Source: an uncultured Lachnospiraceae bacterium
GTDB taxonomy: Bacteria > Bacillota > Clostridia > Lachnospirales > Lachnospiraceae
Reading direction: 5' to 3'
DNA length: 64,000 bases
Assembly (NCBI GenBank): GCA_910577175.1
Contig: CAJTLU010000011.1
Span: 59,535-123,534, forward strand
Below are positions 34,166 through 41,524 of this stretch, piece after piece (the first letter of the stretch is position 1; the number at the start of each line of letters is the position of its first letter). A model generated the notes under the pieces. The model saw only the letters and a list, made by a program, of their open reading frames with translations, was not told where the DNA came from and ran no database searches. A program made the translations under genes and the position numbers.

Positions 34166-34384
34166 CTATTCCCGCAGAAGAATCGCCGAGGCAAGCTGAT
34201 TGTCCATGTTATATCTTCCATCCTTAATAGAGACAACGCATCCGCCCTTCCTGCGTGAAATCACCGTAACCGGCTCCCCGCTGTAGCATCCCAGCGTAAA
34301 AAGAAAGGCATCCAGTTCCTCGTCTTTTGTTGCAATCTCTGTAATACTATATTCTTTTCCAATCTGAGCATCCGTTAAATTCAT
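34166..34384 (-). CDS. feoA: FeoA domain protein
   Basis: A 72-residue SH3-like cytosolic protein that helps FeoB import Fe2+. IGKEYSITEI at the start and FTLGCYSGEPVTVISRRKGGCVVSI in the middle are the FeoA strands; the end LASAILLRE is typical. AGGAGGC is 7 nt before the ATG. First gene of the feo operon. Confidence 0.9.
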   Translation of the reverse strand: MNLTDAQIGKEYSITEIATKDEELDAFLFTLGCYSGEPVTVISRRKGGCVVSIKDGRYNMDNQLASAILLRE

Positions 34385-34397
34385 CTCTGCCTCCTTG

Positions 34398-34413
34398 GTT
34401 AGTCTATGCTAAC
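34398..34413 (-). promoter_or_regulatory. DtxR/IdeR-like operator of feo
   Basis: GTTAGTCTATGCTAAC, an imperfect palindrome with outer TTAG/CTAA as in DtxR-family sites. It sits just downstream of the -10 box, over the start of transcription, so iron-loaded repressor would block feo. No regulator gene is in the window. Confidence 0.6.
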
Positions 34414-34420
34414 TACAATG

Positions 34421-34449
34421 AGCATAACATGGAAGCATCCTTTTGTCAA
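34421..34449 (-). promoter_or_regulatory. Promoter of feoAB
   Basis: Minus strand TTGACA (34449-34444), 17-bp spacer, TATGCT (34426-34421). Confidence 0.8.
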
Positions 34450-34498
34450 GTACCTTTTTCAAATTTTTATAGAAGATTTGTTGCAGGAAGCACTGCCC

Positions 34499-34759
34499 CT
34501 ATCTCCGTCTTATTATAAAAACCGCCAGTCCAAGAACCGCTGCCACCCCCGCACCATAGAATACATAGCGGGTTCCACAGAAGTCCAGTCTGGTAACTAC
34601 GCTGACAATGACAAGAAGATTCGGCCAATATTGCCTCCATACCTTGGGGCAGGTCCTGTAGCTGACCAGAACAAACACGGCAGCCACAACAAGAAGCCAT
34701 AAAAAGATTGCAAAACAAAACCGCGCAATTTCCCGTTTTGAGACTTTCATTTTCTTCAT
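34499..34759 (-). CDS. Small two-helix membrane protein
   Basis: 86 residues from ATG 34759, which has GGGAGGGG 5 nt upstream. Two hydrophobic segments (about 12-34 and 62-82) with a basic start and an RRR end. I do not recognise the family. The motif CPKVWRQYWPNLLVIV between the helices recalls the anchor of the propeller-like protein at 20920 (EWKQYW). Probably co-transcribed with the 41-codon ORF upstream. Confidence 0.5.
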   Translation of the reverse strand: MKKMKVSKREIARFCFAIFLWLLVVAAVFVLVSYRTCPKVWRQYWPNLLVIVSVVTRLDFCGTRYVFYGAGVAAVLGLAVFIIRRR

Positions 34760-34778
34760 CTTTTCCCCTCCCAATTTT

Positions 34779-34904
34779 TCAATTTCCAGGCGGCGTCGGT
34801 GTCGGATAAGGAGAGCCCAATATTCCAGGTTCTATCACAATCAAAATAATTTTTTTAATTCCGAGAGAGTAATTCACTATTGCCATAGCTACTAAAACAG
34901 ACAT
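34779..34904 (-). CDS. 41-codon membrane peptide ORF with Pro/Thr tail
   Basis: ATG 34904 opens an intact frame: a hydrophobic helix (MSVLVAMAIVNYSLG, then KKIILIVIE) and a tail ending SPYPTPTPPGN. It stops 19 bp before the next small membrane gene. The ribosome site is weak (GGTGG 1 nt away). It may be a remnant of a paralogue of that neighbour, since the frame stays open upstream (VWINGG). Uncertain. Confidence 0.3.
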   Translation of the reverse strand: MSVLVAMAIVNYSLGIKKIILIVIEPGILGSPYPTPTPPGN

Positions 34905-34930
34905 ACCACCATTTATCCATACTTGCACCT

Positions 34931-34961
34931 GAAAAGAGGATGCCCGCTCCGGAGCATCCTC
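34931..34961 (-). terminator. Terminator of the carbohydrate-binding lipoprotein gene
   Basis: Minus strand GAGGATGC (34961-34954) pairs with GCATCCTC (34943-34936), then TTTTC. It lies 23 bp after the stop codon. Confidence 0.75.
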
Positions 34962-34983
34962 TCTGCACTGTCTTACAATTCAG

Positions 34984-37149
34984 TTACTGAAGCTTAATTA
35001 CAACGTCGTCCACATAGAATGACGCAGTTTCCTCTGGAGACTCGAAATACAGCATAAACTTCTTCGCGTTCTCCGGAACGGTATAGGTATTGTTATACTT
35101 TACCCATTTACCGTCCTCAATCGGCTCTCCTACCACAACTGGCGTGTAGGTCGTCTCCTCGCCGTCGTTCTGCTCCGCCGTCATGTTAATCTCTAACGGG
35201 GTCGTATACTCGTGATATACCCAGTAGGTAATATCTAACGTCTTCCCGGCAAGGTCATAGGCTGATAAGTCTGCCTGTACGCCATGCCAGCTGGAGGAAC
35301 GTCCTGTTACGGCAAGACACTTGTCGCTCTCATGTCCTCCGTAAACGATGGACGGCTTTGCATTACCGCGGGAACCAAAGTAAGCATTATTATCCTCAAA
35401 GTCAAGCGAAATCGTAGAGAACGGCTGCTTCGCTTCAACCACATAATCCGGATTCGGATCCACGCTGCTGTCCGGGTTATAGGCAATAATGATATCATCC
35501 AGTATAAAATCAGCATTATCAGAGGAAGGAATCTCAAAGTTAATCTGCGGTACCTTTACGTTTGCATAAACCGGAATTACACCCTCCACATGCGTCCATT
35601 GACCGCTCGGAAGAGCCGGGATATTTACCCGCTCCGGCCATACGGCGGAACCGTCCGGCTTATTTGCCTGCAGGGTAGCACAGAACTCCTGCGGCTCGCC
35701 GCTGTCCTGATATACCCAGTAAGAAATATATACCTGCTTGCCGATAACGTCGAAAGACTCGTTATCCAGATTCTTAAAGTTCAGACCCATGCCGTTCCAG
35801 CTGGCAGTACGCCCGGCAACAAGAAAACCATTCCCGGAATGTCCATTGCTTACAATCGACATCTCGGCGCTGCCGCGCTTTTCAAAAATCTGCACTTCAT
35901 TGTTGCGTTCATCCGCCGTCAGGGAATGAATCGTAACAAACTTGGAAAGATCGACATCTTTCATCGGGTCATCCGGCGTAGTGCCTGACGGATCCTTCTC
36001 CGGCGACTGCACAGACGGATCCTTTGTCGTTATTATAATGTTATCGAGATAAAAGTCCTCTGTTGCTCCGGTTTCAAAGTAAACAACTACCGACTCTGCC
36101 GTCTTGACCGGTGTAAACGAAGCGGACGCCACTGTCCATTCGCCCGGAAGCACCGACTCTGTGGACGTAATATTTGCATATTTATCCGACGAAGAGCCGA
36201 CCTCTTTATACTGCAAGGAACAAACTACTTTTGTCTTTGTAGCGGCATCATGCTTTGCCGCATAAGAAATATAGAGCTTTGTGCCTCCTAAACCATAATT
36301 CGAAAGGTCAATCTGCACACCATTCCAATTCTTGGTACGGCCCGAAACAAACAGGCAGTAGTCACTGCCGTCATAGCCTCCCTCTACAATGGAAGGAACT
36401 CCTGTCCCTCTCTCCTCCAGGTGCGGTACGGCATCCTCAAAATCATAATGAATCCCGTTAAAGGTCTCCTTGTTATATGCAACATTCGGACCGATATTAC
36501 TTGCAGGGTCATAAGTCATACGAACATCATCAAGATAAAACGAGCCCTTCGCAGAGGAAGACATTTCAAAACCGATGGTCGGATTTGTTACATTGGAATA
36601 CACCGGCAGGTCGCCCTCAAGCAAGGTCCATTCGCCGGAAGGAACGCCGGTGATAGAAAGCTTCTCCGGGGTATCCGTTGTACCATCCAGCTTTTTTACC
36701 GAAAGAATGCAGGAAAAATCCTGCGGCTCATTGCTTTCATGGTAAACCCATGCTGCAATATGCACACTTTTTCCAATTACATTCACTGCCTTCCCGTTTT
36801 CGTCAGAAAAGCTCAGGGAAACACCATGTGACGTATCGCTGCGGTCCGAAATGAAAAACGAGTACGAACCGGAATGTGACACTGGTTTTACAGAAATCAC
36901 ACCGGCGCCCTTAATGGAAAAATGAGAGGTCTGATTATAATCCTCGCCATCCAATGCTATAATCTTCGTATTGCCCGCATCCGGCGCAAGGGTCGGAGTC
37001 GGACCGTCATTTTCCTTTACTACCGGCGTCGGGGTATAGGTAGGCGCCAATGTCGGCAACACATAATCTACCCCACTGGAACAGGCTGTCATAAACAGCA
37101 ACACCGATGTAAGTAAGGAAAAAGCAGCCATACTTTTCCTTCTTTTCAT
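34984..37149 (-). CDS. Lipoprotein with four CBM4/9-like modules
   Basis: 721 residues from ATG 37149 (GAGGAGG 8 nt upstream). Lipobox MTAC (Cys around 22) and a short Thr/Pro linker (PTYTPTPV). Then come four jelly-roll modules of about 160 residues: each has an HxGxxxL/F-x-V/I-x-GR start (for example SGNGFLVAGRTASWNG), a Y-W-V-Y-x-(D/E)SGEPQ strand, PSGQWT (or GEWT) and a final (F/Y)(Y/I)LDD(V/I) strand. These are xylan- or glucan-binding domains on the cell surface. No catalytic domain is fused, so it may present sugar or bind a partner enzyme or the wall. Confidence 0.85.
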   Translation of the reverse strand: MKRRKSMAAFSLLTSVLLFMTACSSGVDYVLPTLAPTYTPTPVVKENDGPTPTLAPDAGNTKIIALDGEDYNQTSHFSIKGAGVISVKPVSHSGSYSFFISDRSDTSHGVSLSFSDENGKAVNVIGKSVHIAAWVYHESNEPQDFSCILSVKKLDGTTDTPEKLSITGVPSGEWTLLEGDLPVYSNVTNPTIGFEMSSSAKGSFYLDDVRMTYDPASNIGPNVAYNKETFNGIHYDFEDAVPHLEERGTGVPSIVEGGYDGSDYCLFVSGRTKNWNGVQIDLSNYGLGGTKLYISYAAKHDAATKTKVVCSLQYKEVGSSSDKYANITSTESVLPGEWTVASASFTPVKTAESVVVYFETGATEDFYLDNIIITTKDPSVQSPEKDPSGTTPDDPMKDVDLSKFVTIHSLTADERNNEVQIFEKRGSAEMSIVSNGHSGNGFLVAGRTASWNGMGLNFKNLDNESFDVIGKQVYISYWVYQDSGEPQEFCATLQANKPDGSAVWPERVNIPALPSGQWTHVEGVIPVYANVKVPQINFEIPSSDNADFILDDIIIAYNPDSSVDPNPDYVVEAKQPFSTISLDFEDNNAYFGSRGNAKPSIVYGGHESDKCLAVTGRSSSWHGVQADLSAYDLAGKTLDITYWVYHEYTTPLEINMTAEQNDGEETTYTPVVVGEPIEDGKWVKYNNTYTVPENAKKFMLYFESPEETASFYVDDVVIKLQ

Positions 37150-37203
37150 GGGAACAACCTCCTCAAGATATAGTAAAAAAATAAACAACATCTCTTTACT
37201 TAT

Positions 37204-37232
37204 ATAATAACAATTCCAACAAAAAACGTCAA
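37204..37232 (-). promoter_or_regulatory. Promoter of the CBM lipoprotein gene
   Basis: Minus strand TTGACG (37232-37227), 17-bp spacer, TATTAT (37209-37204). It starts just after the preceding gene's stop. Confidence 0.65.
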
Positions 37233-37245
37233 TAGAATCTTATGA

Positions 37246-38211
37246 CTATGCGTTATTTTGCGATACTTTCCGACTCTTCGGCATGGAAAATATTTTCTTT
37301 TTCTGACTTTTTTCCGCGCTGCGGATTTCCGTTTCCTGTAAATCAATAACAATCGGCCTTACCGGCTCCTGCACGACGGCTTCCTTTGCCTCGTTTTCTT
37401 CGTTGACTCTGCCGTAAAGACTGCGCAAAGTCTCAGAAATCAGCTCTTCCTCCTCGTCCTCCCCGCTGTACTTTTTAATCTCTTCATTGATTGCCAGCAT
37501 CTTCCGGTCAAGAAAACCGACCAGATCCGCACACTCCTTCAGCTCGCGGCGGATATTTTCCGGCGCATTCCCCTCAAACTTATAATACATTTTATGCTCA
37601 AGACTTGCCCAAAAATCCATTGCAATCGTGCGGATTTGAATTTCTACCTTTGTATCGATTGTCATATCGGAAAGGAAAATCGGCACTGACACAATCATAT
37701 GATAGCTGGTATAACCGTTCGGCTTCGGATTGGAAATATAATCCTTAATCTTTAGCACCTTCACATCGCTCTGCTTGCGTATCAGCTCGGAAATCTCATA
37801 AATATCCGAAGTAAAGGAACAGATAATCCGGATGCCTGCAACATCATTAATGTATCTTACAATATTCTCTATCGTCAGCGCACGTCCCTGATGCCTGAGC
37901 TTCTTTGCGATACTCTCAGGTGACTTGATACGCGACGCAATATGTTCAATCGGGTTATACCTGTGTGCCATCTGGAATTCACTGTTCAAAATCTCCAGCT
38001 TTGTATTGATTTCTTTCAGCCCGGCATTGTATACGAGCTGCATCCGTTTCCATTCATCAAGGGAAATCGGCTTTGCCGGATATTGTCCTACTGGCAGCAA
38101 ATCAGCGCCTTCATACCCTCCGGCATTACTTTCTTCATTTTCTAATTGTTCTTTTAACTTTCTATCCAAATATTCTGCCTCCATTTTTGTAAACACCAAA
38201 CATTGTTTCAT
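37246..38211 (-). CDS. Small alarmone synthetase-like (p)ppGpp synthase
   Basis: 321 residues with the RelA/SpoT synthetase fold but no HD hydrolase, TGS or ACT domain. Key parts: RYNPIEHIASRIKSPESIAKKL (about 87-108), DVAGIRIICSF, IKDYISNPKPNGYTSYHM and VEIQIRTIAMDFWASLEHKM, all matching the SAS active site (pyrophosphate transfer from ATP to GDP/GTP). It has longer ends than RelQ/RelP (about 210 residues): an acidic N-terminus and a C-terminal tail to KSRKVSQNNA. It would raise alarmone levels under stress. The start codon fits GGAG about 10 nt upstream. Confidence 0.9.
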   Translation of the reverse strand: MKQCLVFTKMEAEYLDRKLKEQLENEESNAGGYEGADLLPVGQYPAKPISLDEWKRMQLVYNAGLKEINTKLEILNSEFQMAHRYNPIEHIASRIKSPESIAKKLRHQGRALTIENIVRYINDVAGIRIICSFTSDIYEISELIRKQSDVKVLKIKDYISNPKPNGYTSYHMIVSVPIFLSDMTIDTKVEIQIRTIAMDFWASLEHKMYYKFEGNAPENIRRELKECADLVGFLDRKMLAINEEIKKYSGEDEEEELISETLRSLYGRVNEENEAKEAVVQEPVRPIVIDLQETEIRSAEKSQKKKIFSMPKSRKVSQNNA

Positions 38212-38375
38212 TTCATTACCACTCCATTATACTATGCTTTTATGAACAAATTTTGAAAGAAATCTATTCTTAATCAAATCTTCATCTTATTTTCAAATTT
38301 TTTACCACTCTTTTACAAGCTGTCTCCTTTTTTACATCTTCGGGACAATGCTTCCGGACGCCCTCTGCCCGCACT

Positions 38376-39290
38376 TTAGTCTCCCTCCGCAAACTCCGGG
38401 ATAAAGCTTTCCGACGCCGCCTGCCCCTCCTGCAGAAAACCGTGTCCGATTCCAAGCTCCATCGCAAACTCTGTTACTTCCTCATATTCTTCCGCAGTAA
38501 CGCGCCGGTTCAATTCCGGATATCCTGCCGCAACATGCGGCAGGGGCGTATACTGATTCAGAATACTGACTGCAATCGTATCCCCATACGTCTCATACAA
38601 ATAACGCAGCACCTTCTTTGCTTCTCCGGTCTGCCCCGGCAGAAGCAGATGCCGCACGATTACACCGCGCCTCATCAATGCCCCGTCCGGATATTCTACA
38701 GCATTTTGGAACACTTCGCCGCCGCGTACATACTCCGCGCCGCCCGTCTGCCGTACCATCTCCCGCAGCGCCGCCTTTGCCGTTTGCGGATAATCGGCAG
38801 CATGGGAGTATTTTCGTGCAAGCCCCTCATCCAGATACTTGAAATCCGCCAGGTAAATGTCCGCCAATCCCTCCATCTGCTTCAGTGTCTCTACACACTC
38901 ATAAGAGGATGTGTTATAGACGACCGGGACCGAAAGTCCGGAAATCCGGAGCGTCTCTGCAATCTGCGGCACATAATGACTTGGCGTTACAAGATTGATG
39001 TTATGGCATCCCGCTTCCTGCAAGGACAGAAATGCCCCTGAAAGCTCCTGCACCGACATCGGGCGCCCTGCCTTTCCCGCTGCTATTTTCCGGTTCTGGC
39101 AGTATACGCAACGCAAATTGCAGCCGGAAAAAAACACCGTCCCCGAACCATTTTCTCCCGAAATGCACGGCTCCTCCCAAAAATGCGGTGCCACCCGTGC
39201 CACAAAAACCTCTTCCGTCATACCGCAAAACCCGCGTCCTCCGGCTCCGCGATTCACCGCACAACGGCGGGGGCAAAGTCCGCATTCCAT
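38376..39290 (-). CDS. PflX-type radical SAM protein (COG1313)
   Basis: 304 residues. The canonical radical SAM cluster CNLRCVYC (C-x3-C-x2-C) appears near residue 55. An N-terminal set of cysteines CGLCPRRCAVNR...GFCG may hold a second cluster. YLADFKYLDEGLARKYS and IVRHLLLPG are conserved in this uncharacterised pyruvate-formate-lyase-activase-like group. Start: ATG 39290 with AAGGTGG 8 nt upstream; GTG 39302 is an alternative. No glycyl radical enzyme gene is in the window, so the substrate is unknown. It lies 44 bp after the sensor kinase. Confidence 0.85.
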   Translation of the reverse strand: MECGLCPRRCAVNRGAGGRGFCGMTEEVFVARVAPHFWEEPCISGENGSGTVFFSGCNLRCVYCQNRKIAAGKAGRPMSVQELSGAFLSLQEAGCHNINLVTPSHYVPQIAETLRISGLSVPVVYNTSSYECVETLKQMEGLADIYLADFKYLDEGLARKYSHAADYPQTAKAALREMVRQTGGAEYVRGGEVFQNAVEYPDGALMRRGVIVRHLLLPGQTGEAKKVLRYLYETYGDTIAVSILNQYTPLPHVAAGYPELNRRVTAEEYEEVTEFAMELGIGHGFLQEGQAASESFIPEFAEGD

Positions 39291-39334
39291 ACTGTCTGCC
39301 ACCTTTTCCTGTCTCCCTTCTGCTGCACCCGACG

Positions 39335-40699
39335 CTATATGCTGCGCTCCCGTGGAATCGTAACCGTGAAGCTGCTTCCTTTGGTATATTGCGTCTTTAC
39401 CAGAATCCTCCCGGCATGACCGTCAATAATCAGCCGGGCAATAGAAAGCCCTAGCCCATGTCCTTCAATGTTTTTCCCACGTACCGTATCCGCCCGGAAA
39501 AACCGTCCGAAAATCCCTTCCAGGTCCTTCTTTAGCATCCCGAGACCGGTATCCGCTATTACAATTTCACAAGCGCCCGAAAGGTTTTTACAGGAAATTG
39601 AAATCGTATCGCCATCCTTTGTATACTTTACCGCATTATCCAGAAACACCCGCAACGCCTGCTTTAGCAGCTGCTTATCCCCATAAACCTTTACCGGCTC
39701 ACAGACAGGACATTTGATATTCCGGGTATCTGACAGGTGTACCATCTCTTTTTCCAGTTCGCGTACCACTTCCGCCATATCAAAGTATTCCTTGGCAAAA
39801 GGAAGCTTCCGCCGTTCATGGCGTGATAAAAATAAAAGTTTCTCTACCAGCTCCTGCATCGACTTTGCTTCCGACTCGATTGCCTCTACCGACTCGGCAA
39901 GCACTTCCGGGTCCCCCGCACCCCAACGGCGCAGCATCGCGGAATATCCCTGCAGCACCGTAATCGGCGTCCGCAGCTCGTGGGAAGCCTCTGATACAAA
40001 TTGTTTCTGCGCATCATATGCCGCCTCCATCCGGTCTAACATCCGGTTAATTCCCGCCGCAAGCGCCTTCAGCTCATCCTTCGTACCCTCCACATTCAGA
40101 CGCTCCGTATGGATATTCTGCAGATTCAGACGGTTCACCTGCTCCGACATCTCCCCGATTGGGCGCAACACTGTCTTATTCATCAAATAGAACACGGCAG
40201 ATACTACTAACGTTATCAGAAGATATCCGCTGCCAAAACGGAATACTTCCGCAAAAATCTCCTGCCCGTCTGCCGTCCCGTCAAACACAAAAACTGCCCT
40301 GCACTCCGCCCCATACAGCACAAGCGGAACTTCGCACTTTGCATATAGCTCCCATTTTCCTTTGGGTCTTACAAGCCGCCAGCCCGCAACGTAAAAACGC
40401 CCTGTCTCCTCCCCGAGACGGTACACGGTTTCTCCGGTTTCCACGGAATACACCGTAAGCACTCCCCCCTCCGGCAGCAGATGCTCCGCCTTTATTTCCC
40501 CGTTTGAGAAAGAATATGCAGACTCCTCGGCGCTCTCCTCGTACGCCTCATAGATGTTCTCAAGCCGTATTACAACAAAGAAACCTGCCAAAAAAATCCC
40601 TGCCACAAGAAACAGAACCACAAAATTGATTACAAACCGGTATGCTAACGAGGCATAAAGCTTTACCTGCAGCGTTTGTCCGCTTCCTTTAGTTTTCAT
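39335..40699 (-). CDS. Two-component sensor histidine kinase
   Basis: 454 residues. Two membrane helices (about 19-41 and 158-178) around a small extracytoplasmic loop, a HAMP domain (LRPIGEMSEQVNRL), HisKA with FVSEASHELRTPITVLQGYS near 240 and an ATPase with N-box DNAVKYT, DTGLGM and GHGLGLSI. It overlaps the regulator gene by 11 bp and is its cognate kinase. The signal is unknown. Confidence 0.95.
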   Translation of the reverse strand: MKTKGSGQTLQVKLYASLAYRFVINFVVLFLVAGIFLAGFFVVIRLENIYEAYEESAEESAYSFSNGEIKAEHLLPEGGVLTVYSVETGETVYRLGEETGRFYVAGWRLVRPKGKWELYAKCEVPLVLYGAECRAVFVFDGTADGQEIFAEVFRFGSGYLLITLVVSAVFYLMNKTVLRPIGEMSEQVNRLNLQNIHTERLNVEGTKDELKALAAGINRMLDRMEAAYDAQKQFVSEASHELRTPITVLQGYSAMLRRWGAGDPEVLAESVEAIESEAKSMQELVEKLLFLSRHERRKLPFAKEYFDMAEVVRELEKEMVHLSDTRNIKCPVCEPVKVYGDKQLLKQALRVFLDNAVKYTKDGDTISISCKNLSGACEIVIADTGLGMLKKDLEGIFGRFFRADTVRGKNIEGHGLGLSIARLIIDGHAGRILVKTQYTKGSSFTVTIPRERSI

Positions 40700-41375
40700 C
40701 CTTTATCATATACCCCACTCCCCGCACGGTCTCAAGCAAGCGGATGCCAAGATGCTCCTCAACCTTCTGGCGGAGATACCGGATATAAACGTCTACTACA
40801 TTGGTATCTCCTGCATAATCGTAATCCCAGACCGCCGAAAGAAGCTCCTCTCTTGAAACTGCACGGTTTTTATTCTCAAGCAAAAATGCAAGCAAATCAA
40901 ACTCCTTTTTCGTAAGCGAAAGCTGCTCACCCTGATAGCTGACTGCCCTTGCCCCTAAGTCTACGGTCAGACCGCAGACCGTAAGCTTCGTCTTTGCTGC
41001 CTTCGCTTCCGTACTGGAGTGTGGCTTTAAGGCAACACGAATCCGCGCAAGCAGCTCTTCAATGGCAAAAGGCTTTGTCATGTAATCATCCGCGCCCATA
41101 TCAAGTCCCGCAACCTTATCCGTCACGTCTCCCTTTGCCGTCAGCATAATTACAGGCACCTCCGACTCCTGCCGGATTCTGCGGCACACTTCCATGCCGG
41201 AAAGTTCCGGAAGCATAATATCGAGCAGTACCAGGTCGGTTTCCGGCAAAAGCGCCTTTGCAAGCCCGGTTCGGCCGTCTGCGGCTGTCTCCGTCTCATA
41301 CCCTTCATGGCGCAGCTCCAGCTCTATAAAACGGGCAATTTTCATATCGTCCTCTACAATCAAAATCCTTGCCAT
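40689..41375 (-). CDS. OmpR/PhoB family response regulator
   Basis: 228 residues. Receiver (1-120) with the acidic pair IVEDD, phospho-Asp in VLLDIMLPELSG (D52), Thr in MLTAKGD and Lys in MTKPF. A winged helix follows (about 130-226) with LTKKEFDLLAFLLEN and VDVYIRYLRQKVE. It is the first gene of a two-gene operon with the kinase and activates or represses unknown targets. Confidence 0.96.
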   Translation of the reverse strand: MARILIVEDDMKIARFIELELRHEGYETETAADGRTGLAKALLPETDLVLLDIMLPELSGMEVCRRIRQESEVPVIMLTAKGDVTDKVAGLDMGADDYMTKPFAIEELLARIRVALKPHSSTEAKAAKTKLTVCGLTVDLGARAVSYQGEQLSLTKKEFDLLAFLLENKNRAVSREELLSAVWDYDYAGDTNVVDVYIRYLRQKVEEHLGIRLLETVRGVGYMIKDEN

Positions 41376-41454
41376 AATTCTTTCCTTTCTTCAAAGGGCG
41401 GATTACCCCTGTCTCCCTGCGCTGTTTCTAAAAGCCATGTCGTCTTGCGCCGGA

Positions 41455-41492
41455 AGAAAGAGCGGGGCTGATTTTTCTTACGACAGCCCCGC
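41455..41492 (-). terminator. Terminator of the type IV pilus operon
   Basis: Minus strand GCGGGGCTG (41492-41484) pairs with CAGCCCCGC (41470-41462), then TCTTTCTT. It lies 33 bp after the DUF5057-like gene. Confidence 0.7.
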
Positions 41493-41524
41493 AGTGTTTC
41501 TTTCCGCCCGATGCAGTCTCTTCC

